Made by a program: the position numbers and the translations under genes
The notes under the pieces: generated by a model
Seen by the model: only the letters and a program-made list of their open reading frames with translations
The model's database searches: none
Told to the model about the DNA's origin: nothing
Source of the DNA: Episyrphus balteatus
Lineage: Eukaryota > Arthropoda > Insecta > Diptera > Syrphidae
Assembly: GCF_945859705.1 (NCBI RefSeq)
Contig: NC_079134.1
Span: 46,120,402-46,184,401, forward strand
Length of the DNA stretch: 64,000 nt
Reading direction: 5' to 3'
In this document: positions 22,634 through 33,732 of the stretch, one piece after another
Layout of the letters: the number at the start of each line of letters is the position of its first letter
How positions within the stretch are numbered: position 1 is the first letter of the stretch

Positions 22634-23490
22634 TGCATCAGAAAAATGGTCATATTTTTAAAACTTACATTAATAACACATCATTTCACCATTTTCATCA
22701 GCGTATAATACAAAGGGGAAACATTATTTTCTTTTGGAGTTTGTTTAGTTTGTTTAAGTAGGTATATCTATAGGTAACACAATAGTCTAATGTGAATTTT
22801 TTTAATGATGTGAAATTTTTTAAATGGCGATGAATTCAGGATGATCGCAAACTCATGTGCTCCCATCGGGCGACCGACTAACTCCTACAGTTTTTAACCG
22901 ATTGGGCTGAAATTTTTTGTGGAGGATTTTTTTGAAATATTGATTTTTTTAAGAAATGGCATTAGTTTGAAAAAATTAATTTATTCCAAAAACAAAATTC
23001 GTTGAAAAAAGACCATAAAATCGTTAAATTTTAATACCTATTTAAAAAAAATTTAATTTAACAAAATTTCAGCCCAATCGGTTAAAAACTGTAGGAGTTA
23101 GTTTTTCGCCCGATGGGGGCACATGAGTTTGCGATCATCCTGAACTACGCCGCCATTTAAAAAATTTCACATTAGCCTATTCTGTTACCTATTGATATAC
23201 TTAAACAAACTTAACATACTCCAAAAGAAAATAATGTTTCCCCTTTGTATTACACGCTGATGAAAATGGTGAAATTACTGATTATTACCCCTTTATATAA
23301 GTTTTAAAAATATGACCATTTTTCCGATGCGCCCGATAGGGGCACATGAGTTTGCGATCATCCTGAACTACGCCGCCATTTAAAAAATTTCACATTAGCC
23401 TATTCTGTTACCTATTGATATACTTAAACAAACTAAACAAACTCCAAAAGAAAACAATGTTTCTCCTTTGTTTTATACGCTGATGAAAAT
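22634..23490. mobile_element. Large foldback element with a duplicated right arm
   Basis: The left arm (about 22634-22925) and right arm (about 23065-23333) are inverted copies; shared landmarks are GCATCAGAAAAATGGTCATA, CAAAGGGGAAACATTATTTT, GATGATCGCAAACTCATG and GTTTTTAACCGATTGGGCTG. From 23331 the distal part of the right arm (GCCCGATAGGGGCACATGAG through the CTCCTTTGT region to the TATACGCTGATGAAAATG end) is repeated once more in the same orientation. The spacer is about 140 bp. No protein-coding frame. Confidence 0.7.
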
Positions 23491-25032
23491 GACACTCGAT
23501 TTCGTGCTTACAAAGTGTTATTACCTACCCCTTAGCCTTAATATCAAAATTATAAAAAAGTCTTCATTCATAAAATTAAATCGAATTTGTGGCATATAAT
23601 CGCTTAAAAAACTATATATTGGTGGAAGCCCCTATTTAAATAAAATTTAATGTCGCCTTTTAAAAGAAAGTAATTTTTAAATTTTGAATGCGATTTGATA
23701 GTCTATCAATATTAAATGAGGACTTTGAATATAATGGAAAGTGAATAAATTCGGACTAAAAGATTTTCATCTGAAATGATGAAATTTTAGAAATCCTAAT
23801 CTTTTGTCATTTACAATTCAATTTTTAAACACTTATAAATGTTATTGTGCTTAGAAATTTCACAAATTTCAAACAAATTTGTTTTATGCATTTCAAGACC
23901 GTTAAGGTTTCTAAACAAAAATTGGACCAGTAATTGTACATTCCATTCATACGCGTGTAATACAAAAAGTGGAATTATTATGTATTTAAAAAAGACAACA
24001 TAAAACAGTTTACGTATGGTCCTAGTAAGGATATGTCACCTCAGTTAAAGTTTTCAACAAAAATATAAACAAAGAGAGAAAAGACCACAGTTCACTTAAA
24101 TAGGTTACTGTTAAATTCACTGTGAGTGTAAACGGACGGATTTTGAGAATAAAGTTTAATATGGGGTCTTATATTTGAGGTTTTGGGAGTTTATACTTTT
24201 CATTCAATTTTCACATGAGCTGCCAACCACCTAAAACGTAGTTTTTTTAACAGTTTAAATTAAAATTAATGTAATAAATACTATTGACTATAATATACAA
24301 AATATTTTAATTCCCCTGTTACATATGACCGAAATAATTTGAAATTGTTACCCACCATCAGTGAATCATTAAACAGTCACATTTTATTTCTTCCCCAAAG
24401 TTTTCCAACGAAGACGGGTAAAGAAATGGAATTTCGATGCAAAATCAGGACGTGCTGTGAATCGAGACTGTCCCGCCAAAATGTTAATGGTTAGCAGCCC
24501 TACTATCTTCTCTTTAGCTATCTCTGAAACCCTTTACGTTAGGGGTTTGAGCCCATAAAGCCGTCACGTTTTGAAGTGCAACAACCAACTCTAGTTCTTA
24601 AGTTAATCTTAGTATGTACTTTGAATCTTGAAACAATTTTTATAATAGAAAACTAAACGCAAAATTGAAAAAGAAAAAAATCGTATTCGAAATATTAACT
24701 TGTAAATTCATCAGTTAAAGTGTCACACCCGTAACAAATAGCATAATATAAATCTACTTGTTTTTATTTCAATCAATTGTTTAAATTTTAAAAGAACTAA
24801 TTGCCAAGAAATATAGATTAAACAATATTCAGTTTTACTGATATCGGATAATGTATAGCCTTATGCAATAATTTGCAATAAAAATACATTTTAAAATAGA
24901 ATTCTTTGAGCTTTTAAATCAATTTAATCTCTCAATTATAAGAATTAACTTAGTTAATTTATACCATTTATATAAATTATCTTCAAAGATAATCAAAAAC
25001 CTACGCAATTATACTTAAATTGTGTTATCACA
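23491..25032. other. Non-coding stretch
   Basis: Nothing gene-like is supported. A GC-richer patch at 24405-24600 lacks an extended open frame and shows no repeat partner in the window. Confidence 0.45.
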
Positions 25033-25035
25033 TTA

Positions 25036-25660
25036 CACTGGTCAACAATATTTAACTTTTTTTTTGCCACAAGAACCAAAATATACTTTTCTAGTAGTTT
25101 TTGGGGTGCTGAATCCGAATCTGAAGTCAGAAAAATTTGATTGGCCTCCGTTTTTTAAATAATATCGTTATGAAATGCTAAAAAACGTCATTTTGGCTGT
25201 TTTCGAGATTCTGTTATTATGTGGGGTAATTCATAATAAACAAATTTGTAACGGTTATTATAGCAATATATATTCTTCTTTCAAAAACTGTTTCAATTTT
25301 CCCGATATCTCTTTTATTGCTCGAGATATCTTAAGTTTCATTTAATGAGCCAAAGAGAAACTAAACTTAATCTAAAGTATAAGTCACTGGTCACAGAATT
25401 TTTGCCACAAGAACCAAAATATACTTTTCTGAAGATTTTCGAGTTGCTGAACTCAAATCCGCAATCGGAAAAATTCTATTAGCCTCCGTTCTTGAAATAT
25501 TATAGTTATAAAAAAAAACCTTTTTTTGCATTTTATAACGGTAATATTTCAAGAACGAAGGCTAATAGAATTTTTCTGATTGTGGATTCGAGTTCAGCAA
25601 CCCAAAAACCTTTAGAAAAGTATATTTTGGTTCTTGTGGCAAAAACCTTGTTGACCAGTG
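25036..25660. mobile_element. TWA-flanked foldback family, copy 1
   Basis: Ends CACTGGTCAACAA and TTGTTGACCAGTG are inverted, flanked by TTA on both sides (25033-25035, 25661-25663). Next to each end lies GCCACAAGAACCAAAATATA (or its inverse). A second, internal start (CACTGGTCACAGAATTTTTG) lies at 25386, so the copy consists of an outer left arm plus a complete inner hairpin. The 3-bp TWA duplication is what PIF/Harbinger elements produce, but the end sequence alone does not prove that class. Confidence 0.75.
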
Positions 25661-25663
25661 TTA

Positions 25664-27929
25664 TTATCAATTTTTTTCCCGCCTAGTAATATCAAAACAA
25701 AAATTCGTCACAAACAGGGCTGTCATTTAATAAGTTAACAAAAAATAAAACTTTTACAATAAAATCTTTATATCACTGTGAACTATTAATTAAGATATCG
25801 AAAAGAATAAAAAAATGAGTTAAGTGGCGCCCGGGAAAACACAACTTCTTCTAAAATTACAAATACTCCCTTAATACTATTTAAGTGTTCTTGACAGCCC
25901 TGTCAAAATCCAAACAAAAATGCGCTATTACAATTTGGGTTGTATTTTTAGTACCTAGCCGGATGTGCATAAATTTAAATTCCCAAACAAAACATTCACC
26001 TTATCTAATCTTGAACTTTACTGAAAAAGGTCATCAAAAAGAAATTAAACTAAATTAAGACAACAAAAATATATTTTATTCCCTTGACATTGCGCAAAAT
26101 TGATTTTGTTTTTTGATTGTCTTGTCTCTATTTTATACAAAAATGAAACAAAAACAACTTCAAGTAGGATTTCAAAATACGCCCCATCATTGTTTGTATA
26201 GAAACGTGTAAAGTACATACCTATAATTCAAAAAACAAAAACTATTCAATACACACATTTTGTTTATATTTGATTCTTAATTGTGTACTCGTTTGAAGTT
26301 TTTTAAAATTAATTTACATATTTTTGGTTTTACTTACAATATTTTTCTATATGACTCAAAAAAAGATTAATTCAATTTGATGAGGGGAAAAAAAATATCC
26401 ACATTTAGACCCTCTAAAGAAATTGATAGGCAGCTAGTTTATTATATTTTTATTCGTTTGAAATTACTAAATTAGAGTCAATTGCACTTATAATTGAATT
26501 AAACGAAATATAAAAAGAAAGCCCATGAGCACACTTTATTTAAATTATTTCAATTATTTTTTTCTTACGCCGAAACGCACTATGACAAATCAATCTTTTG
26601 ATGCAAGAAGTAAAGTAGTTAAATGACAATGCTTTGGTAAATGTCAGTTAAAATGATACATTGTTAGAATTGGTTATTGACTGGGTCTTGAAATCAAAAC
26701 AAATAATTTTAAATTAAAAAAAAAAAAAAAGAAATTATAAACGAACACAATAGAACGTGGAACATATCAATCGTTATTCATTCGAAAAGAATCGTCGTCG
26801 TCTTTGTTCGAAAAAAAATTCTTATCGAACAAAATATTTTATTAATTCCGTCAAATGTGGTGAGAAGAGTATAATGATAGTGGTGCACCTAACCGCCGCG
26901 ATTGTCGAGAACTGAGCGAAACGTTGGACACAAAATATCTTATAAGTTCGACGCGCACAAGTTGTGTTACAATTTATAAATTTTTCTTTTTTTTTTCATT
27001 TATTTTTGTGTTTTTGCACAAAAGTACTCTGTGCACTGTGAGTACGTAGGAATGAGTATTATTGTTAGATTGGATGGATTCCATCTGTGTGTTTGCGATG
27101 GAAGTAATGACCTCCAGAGGAACCAACATTGAGTCTCTATAGTACCATTTCTGCCTTGCATGCTTATGCCACCCCACAAAAAGGGCTCCTCTCTGCTTGG
27201 GACTCAGTTTGGAGTTGAGTGGAATTTCTGTGATATGAAAAATCACTCAATTAAATGCAATGATACAGTAGGGGGAAGAAAATTGTTTGCATTTAGAATA
27301 ATTAATATTGATTATAATTAACGGAATACATATATCCGGTGGTAAGATTCGTAGTTTCAGCTGTTTGTCGGTTGGACAGAGTATAGTGGAAAGTATTAAT
27401 AACATAATAACTAAGGCGGTGAAAAAAATTGGCCTTGTCACCAATCGCATTCGTATAGGAAATTTTCCATACGCATCCCAAAAAAAAAAAACGATCACAG
27501 ACAACTCCGATCCACTGTTTACTTCCAAAAGTTGAGGATATTAAATTTGCCGTGCCGATTTCTTGTGGTTACAATAAACTAACATCAGTACGACCCGTGT
27601 ATAAGAGAAATACATATAAGCATTTTTGGAATTCTGACTTTGAACTTAGTTTTACTCCTGTACCTGTAATTGAGTTCGCAAAAGTTTTAGTTCTGATTTA
27701 TATCGAATTATTTAGATTGGCTGGAATACTTATAGGAAAATCAAATATATAATGTAAATATAAATGTCATATTTTTATTATCTCTAATAGCAACCAAAGC
27801 ACAGTGGTACACTAGGGCGTATACGTACTTTTTTGGTTTAGTGTATTAAAAATAAAAAAATTCTTCAATTTCGATGGTTGGCTTAAGTATTGCAAAACTA
27901 TCTTGAAATATAGAATGCATATGCATAGC
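25664..27929. other. Non-coding stretch with one GC-richer patch
   Basis: The patch 26870-27240 is less AT-rich than its surroundings and holds a 90-codon minus-strand frame (26974-27246), preceded by another (27247-27528). The first begins with GTG, neither resembles a known family, and no splice junction ties them together; TATCACAG at 27235-27242 on the minus strand is a possible acceptor. An unrecognised exon or untranslated exon cannot be excluded. Confidence 0.35.
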
Positions 27930-29718
27930 AAAAGAGATTGTCTGTAAAGCCGGTTTACGGACGATGATTTTACGTGATTACGTCGTCAGAAAACAGGTTG
28001 TGTGCTTTTGTTTAAAATGAGTCAATTGAAGCGTTTACTTTTTTCAAACAATCATAATTTACAAGAAAAAGCTAAAAAAAAATACCTTTTTTATTTTCTC
28101 ATTAGGTATATTAATTTTTTTATTTTAAAAGCTTACAAAAAAAATTATGCAATTTAAAAGCCAAGTATTTCTTCTTAAGAATAAAACCATTTTTAAATTT
28201 TTACAATGCGCAAAAAGTATAAAAATAATTTATTGAAAACAATCATTTTCATTAAAAAAAGCACAAAAAAACATGAATTTTTATCTTCTCATGTCATTAA
28301 TTCCATTTTTTTCATTAACAACCTATAAAAAATTATATCATCTGAAAGCTTATTGTCTTAGCTCAAAATATATATATCGATCAGGTCTATGAGACATCTA
28401 CAAAAAGAGCTAGAATTTTTTGAACTCGATCAAATTTCATTAAAAAAAGCAAAAAAAAAAGCATTTATTATGGCTATTGAATCAATTTTTTTGTTTGACA
28501 ACCTATACAAAATTTTATATCATGTGAAAGCTTATTATTTCACCTTTCATATGACGTACCAATCTCATTTCAAAGATGCTTACAAGAGAAGTTAGAATTT
28601 TTTAAAGTCAACCATATCGAATTTCCAGACTGAGATTACGGTACTTCCCACACTGGTGGCTGTTCGGGGGGCAAGAGATCTCCACTGGTGCTTTGAAGTT
28701 TTTCGCAAGTTTTTCGAATTAACATTGTGTAGCTTGTAGTTAGTCTATCGTTATGTGATGTGTGATATACCAAATGAAAGGTAATTGTATCAGGATGCTC
28801 ATAAAATTTAATCAAATTTCTATCTCACCTGTTGAATTCTAAAATTTTATTTTACCTTTATCTCAAAATTGTGTTTACGAAAATGATTGAAACTTCGCAC
28901 ACATTTAGTCGTGGTCATGGTCTATCATTACTCTCATTAAATAAAAAAAGGTAAAAATAAAAAACGATGAAAATCGGTTAAAAACCGTCAAAAACGTGTT
29001 TTTTAAAAACTTGTTTCTTCCGTTATTCAGTCAAAACTCACTAATTGATTCCAAGTTTTTGCACATGTATGCATAAAGACAAAACCTACATGTCCTATAA
29101 GTTTGAGATTTTTTGAACGCTCCAAAAAAATCAAAAACTATCCAAAAATACCCCTAAAAACAAGGTGTTTTTCAAAAATTCATATTTCTAAACGCAGAGT
29201 GTTGGAAAAAAATCCGTATCAGGTGCCTAATTTTTTTTCCCTCTTTTTTCACCTGGAATCTTTAGAATTGTCAAAAGAAATTTCCTTTACCTACCCAAAA
29301 TCATCATTTTGTCATAGCCCCAACACGTGTACAACGTTTAAATAAAACGTTATAGCTAAGTTTAAAAATTTTTTAGAATTTTTTCTTAAATTAATCTCAT
29401 CTATCTAAAGCAAAAAAAATCAATTCTCTACGACTTCGCGTTTAGATTTTAGCCCAAATTTCATCTTTCCGTTTTACCCCTGTTTACCCTATTAAATGAA
29501 GTAATTTTTAAAAATCCTTCATTTGGATTAAGCTTTAGGTTATTATTTTTCAAATTAGCTATAGAAGATTTTTCTAATCTCTAATAGTTTATTTTTAATT
29601 TTGAATTGAAATTTTTTGCCGCATTGCGAAAGTGCGAGAGTGTAACGTTAGAAAATGGCGTCACTTTTTTTGTGGTGGCTGCCATGGTTCATCGATTTAT
29701 AAGACGTTATCACGTCAA
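27930..29718 (-). mobile_element. Copy B of the 1.8-kb interspersed element (uninterrupted)
   Basis: This is the inverted counterpart of 749-4236 without the Tc1 palindrome: landmarks such as the GTAAAGCCGGTTTACGGACG end, the GGTGGCTGTTCGGGGGGCAA patch and the GAAAGTGCGAGAGTGTAACG patch occur in the same order. At 29696-29712 the site ATTTATAAGACGTTATCACG is continuous, which is the empty target of the palindromic insertion in copy A. No long open frame. Confidence 0.75.
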
Positions 29719-29750
29719 AAAAGAGAGAAACAATTTTTTTTTAAATGGTT

Positions 29751-30150
29751 TTAAGTTTGTCTGGGTTTGCAAATTTGTTCTATAGAAGATGCGCAGTCGT
29801 ATTTAATAAGATCATGGTTTTGCTCAATGCAATACTGCAAAATTAATTCACAGAGGACTTTCAATTTTGATATTTCTTGTGTACTTTCATCTTCACTTTG
29901 AAGCATTTTCATCACTTTATTTCCGTAAGAATTGGATTGAAATACATTACCTATATAAATTGATAAATTGTTTTGATGCGGATTTTTTTTTTTTAACTGT
30001 GACAACTTTGACTCTTTTACAGTACCTACTCATCTGATTAAGTTGAGGATTTTCAATTAATTGGGAATTTTGAATTGTTGGATGATTTACATTTTCAATT
30101 TGATCAATTTTGACCATTGAGCTGAACAAACACTTTCCACAGAAAAACGA
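29751..30150 (-). pseudogene. Frameshifted coding remnant of unknown family
   Basis: Two minus-strand frames (30129-29947 and 30005-29751) read as one protein if a run of about twelve A near 29985-29996 is allowed to change frame. The 5' side runs FFCGKCLFSSMVKIDQ and the 3' side IGNVFQSNSYGNKVMKMLQS, then LCELILQYCIEQNHDLIKYD, ending ICKPRQT. The CxxC near the start hints at a zinc-binding segment. It begins only about 30 bp beyond the end of copy B. Composition looks protein-like, but I cannot name a family; it may be the tail of a DNA-transposon protein. Confidence 0.4.
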
Positions 30151-31190
30151 TTCTTAAAAACTTTTTATTGGACTTCAGTCAGTTTTTTTTTTTCCCTTAG
30201 AAATGATTCGGTACATAGGATTTAAGTCAAAAATTTTTGAAATTGTGTAGTACTAAGGGCGTAAGTTGACTTAACTCCTTTGTTTTTGCATTCATTTCTA
30301 ATTTTTAAATAAAAAAATTGATCCTAAAGCGTTAAGTCAAGAGGAAGACAGAAAACGAAAACCATTTTTCTACAGTATTATATTATTTCCAAAAGAATTC
30401 TCACAGCCGGTAATTAATCACATTGATATTTCCAACTTTCTTTTATAAATTAAACTTTGTTATCAATGTAAACAAAGATTTTTTTTGACTTAACACCTTT
30501 GGACCAAGTTTAATTTTGAAGACTAAATGGCTCTAAAGTGTTAAGTCAACACAATTTTTTTTAAGAACGGTCTTTTTCTAGTCAACAGCATATTAATATT
30601 AAAACAAGTTTTTTTTTGGCAAAAGAAGACTCCGTGACGTGTGATATCATTTTTCAACTACATGGAGACCCCACCAAAACCTTTAAAATTGTCAAATATT
30701 GCTTCGAAAATCAGAAATTTAAGACAGTTGCGTATAGTCAGCATAAGGCCCTGACCCATTTTGGCTGAAAAGTCTAAAAGCGATGAGCTTTGAGCTTTCC
30801 ATTAAGCTGAAATACGACCGAATTTTAAAATTATTTCTTCACAGATTGATAGATCGTATCTCGAGGCATTGTTAAAAGTGGTTAAAAGTGGTAAAAATTA
30901 ATTCTAGTACACTCAATATATTGAAACAAAAGCCTTTTTCCAAAACGAGCAGAATTGGTCAAGTCCAAATACCAATATGATACTCTCCATTTTTGGACAA
31001 TGAAGCATTTTTTTAAATTTTAATCAGGAAAATTAATGGTGGCATAATATAGAAAAATAATAAAATAAAAACGATTTAATTTATGTACAGAACACTAAGT
31101 TTTAAACAACTTTTTCAAAAAAGGCAAAACATTTGACCACTTTTGCTCGTCACTGTATTTACAAAAAAATATAATAAAATATTTTTTAAA
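30151..31190. repeat. Non-coding stretch with repeated GACTTAAC motifs
   Basis: Between 30265 and 30560 the motif TTGACTTAACxCCTTTG appears in both orientations four times (30267, 30328, 30487, 30534), suggesting a small foldback element; a related copy is at 18331. The rest (30560-31190) shows nothing gene-like. Confidence 0.45.
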
Positions 31191-31191
31191 T

Positions 31192-32299
31192 ACACTGAAA
31201 ATAATAAATTTCGTAAAATTACGAAAATCGTTTCATACACTACATTTTCGTTGGCCCAACGAAACTTTCGTTGGCTCAACGAAAATATGTAATTTTTCGT
31301 AATATGAAAACCTTCATCAATTAATGAAAACGTTTCATACACTTTTTCTCCCTTTTTAGTGCCAAAAAATCCAATTCAATGAAAAGATTCATCAATTAAC
31401 GAAAAATTTCATACTCATTTTAAAGAATAAAAATAAGAATTTTTTCCTCATACTTTATTAAAGTTTTAATTAAGTAACGAAAAAATTCATTAACTTTTGA
31501 AATTCAACATTAACTAACGAAAATCTTCATAAGCTTATAAAAATTCTTCATATACTAATGAAATATTACATTGGCTTATGAAAAAATACATCAGTTAACG
31601 AAAAAAAATCGTTGCCTTACAAAAAAAAACGTAGACTTGGGTGCATTTCTGTTTTAATGATTAAAAATTTAATCTTGCTTTATATAGTTCACATTAGGTT
31701 TTTGTTTAAAAATCTATGTAAGCTGAGCTGAATATAAAAAATATTTGCGTATTGACAAGGTGTCTCACGATAAGTCGGACTCATCAGTTGACTTAAGTGA
31801 GCTCAACCTTGTCGAAACGCCAATTTTTGGTTTGGACTGTAAATGGACTTGTTAGTCCAATAAATAAATACTTTAATCTACTAAAAAAAAATAATTAATA
31901 CAACGAAAAGTTTCGTTAGCTAACGAATATTTTTTCGTAATTTAATTGAAATATTCATAAAATTTACGAAAAAATTCGTTAGCTAACAAAAGTTCTTTCA
32001 TAAATTAATCAAAAAATACATTGACTAACGAAAAATATCACCGTGATTAATTAAATTTTACGTTAATCGATGAAAAATTTCGTAAAGTGATGTAAAAATT
32101 CATTAACTCTCGATCAAAAATTTTTATGAAAAATTTCATTAAAATACCACAGTTTTCGTTGATCGATGAAGTTCTTCATTAACGTATGAAAGCCATTTCG
32201 TTGAGCCAATTAAATTTTTCATCAGCTGAAAATTAATTAAATTTTCGTTGGCTCAACGAATTTTTTCGTTGTATTTACGTAAGGATTTGGTTCAGTGTA
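31192..32299. mobile_element. Element made of about 40 degenerate 20-bp quasi-palindromes
   Basis: Ends CACTGAAAA (left) and TTCAGTG (right) are inverted and bordered by TA. Inside, units of 19-22 bp follow one another, each a loose palindrome of the form TTCRT-(6 to 8 nt)-AYGAA; clear examples are TTTCGTTGGCTCAACGAAA (31268), TTCATCAATTAATGAA (31313), TTCGTTAGCTAACGAA (31911) and TTCGTTGGCTCAACGAA (32240). A different repeat (31738-31885) interrupts the array. There is no open frame of note. Confidence 0.65.
31738..31885 (+). repeat. Hairpin-bearing retroelement-like tail inserted in the array
   Basis: TTGACAAGGT pairs with ACCTTGTCGAA across a stem that also includes CTCAC/GTGAG, followed by GAAACGCC and then GGACTGTAAATGGACTTG, GTTAGTCCAATAAATAAA. 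The tail ending in AATAAATA points to a reverse-transcribed insertion. It lacks the quasi-palindromic units on both sides, so it is later than the array. Confidence 0.4.
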
Positions 32300-33143
32300 G
32301 CTTTTTTTCAGTTTCTCGCTCCAAATAGACCCAAAATAAATTTTGATTTTAGGGGCGTTCATGAAATGTGTATGGTAAACTTTTCCATTTTGCGATGTGG
32401 TAAAGTTTACGCTGTTTCATGAATACCCGTAATGTATTTAACGAATAAATAATACCACCGTTATGAGTAGAACTTTAAAAATAATTTCGTTAATATACGA
32501 ATATTATTATATAATGCACGAAAAAATTCTTGACGAATGTCATTATCAGCAATTTTACTTATGGCTTTTTGAGTGTTCTCAATAAAACTGACCGATTTTA
32601 AAATAAAATATTTTAAAATTTATCTTTAATATCTGGAATTTTTAGGAATACGAAATCAAAATTGAATAAATTGGAGGGGGTGAAAGAAGAAATTTCTAAA
32701 CGAGAAGTGGTAGGGGCTTGATATTTTGTTTCAAACTCCGTCTTATATTCTATTTCCTATGTAATTAATATAAACTATTAAAACTTCAAATAATAATTGT
32801 CATTTAATATAATAATAATTTTAATAATATTAACTACATATGTATATGCCTGTAAGACCTAAGGTCTTTTAAATGCATAGGTACTGCACGGCACTAGTTA
32901 GAAGGAATATAAAGATAGAAAGAATTTTTTTTTTTATTTTACGCATTTTCATTCAAGGAAGTAATATATCAATTTCAGTAGCAAAAAACCTTATCTAGGA
33001 TTATAGGGTATAGTTAGTCGATATTTAAACTAATAAACTGTTTAAAATCATAAATTTTGTAAATCATACACCACAGTTATAAAAATCAATGAAAATAAAC
33101 AGAACAGTAAAGGTATAAGTATAATGACAGTCAGTCACCTTGA
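32300..33143. other. Non-coding stretch
   Basis: AT-rich, with no recognised repeat copy or exon in this window. Confidence 0.4.
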
Positions 33144-33374
33144 ATGTTAATTGGATCTAATGTTTTTTCTTTTAAATGCAAAAACATTCTTTCTTGTGGT
33201 TCGTTGGGTATTGGCAAACAAAAACGATACACTACACACAATTTTACTGCAAACAACTTATACTTTAACGAATACCAACGTGACATAAAAATGCAGTTCA
33301 TTCGTAAGTGGAATGAACTTCAAGAAAAGAAGGAAGAGATACCTAATAGCCATATCGAGTCAGGGTTGGATTAA
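33144..33374 (+). CDS. Unrecognised 76-codon open frame with poly(A) signal
   Basis: The frame is open from 33144 and its C-terminal half looks protein-like: YFNEYQRDIKMQFIRKWNEL, then QEKKEEIPNSHIESGLD and a stop. Charged residues and amphipathic spacing are unlike the poly-Lys/Phe/Asn content of chance frames nearby. AATAAA follows at about 33420, 46 nt past the stop. The start is uncertain: a preceding exon could splice in after TTTTTTCTTTTAAATG-like sequence near 33160-33180. No family is recognised, so it could be a last exon of a small gene or a retrocopy fragment. Confidence 0.25.
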   Translation: MLIGSNVFSFKCKNILSCGSLGIGKQKRYTTHNFTANNLYFNEYQRDIKMQFIRKWNELQEKKEEIPNSHIESGLD

Positions 33375-33732
33375 AAATGTAATCTGTAAGGCCGTTGAGA
33401 GTGAAAATTAAGAAGAAAAAATAAACAATAATTGTAAGTGGGATATTCTTTGACAAAGAGAGAAAGGGATAGAGAGAGATGGTTTTGTAGTGAAGATAAT
33501 AATAATAAAGAAGAAGCTCGGGTTATTTGTTGTTAAAATCTATTACTTAAAAAACCTAAAGTGACATATTGAGGTTTTACAACTTAAACGAATAAATCCG
33601 AATCTATTGCCAAAATCTGCGCAAGGTATGAGGGTATGACTCTACTAAGGTCTGTAATTATTATTTTTTCCAAAAGTGTTTTGATTCAAATTGTCATTAG
33701 TTCGAAAAAAATATTCACCATAAGATTCAATG

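Noticed and set aside
26974..27528. Two adjacent minus-strand frames (90 and 93 codons) as a gene
   Set aside because: One starts at GTG, they are separated by stops, and no domain, signal peptide or convincing intron links them; kept only as a note on a GC-richer patch.
31750..31830. Hammerhead ribozyme on the minus strand (CTGATGAGTCC present)
   Set aside because: The required GAAA after stem II is absent (ACACC instead), so only part of the core matches by chance or decay.
31192..32299. CRISPR-like array of short palindromes
   Set aside because: Units are degenerate with no constant repeat or spacer, there are no cas-like genes, and the setting is insect nuclear DNA.
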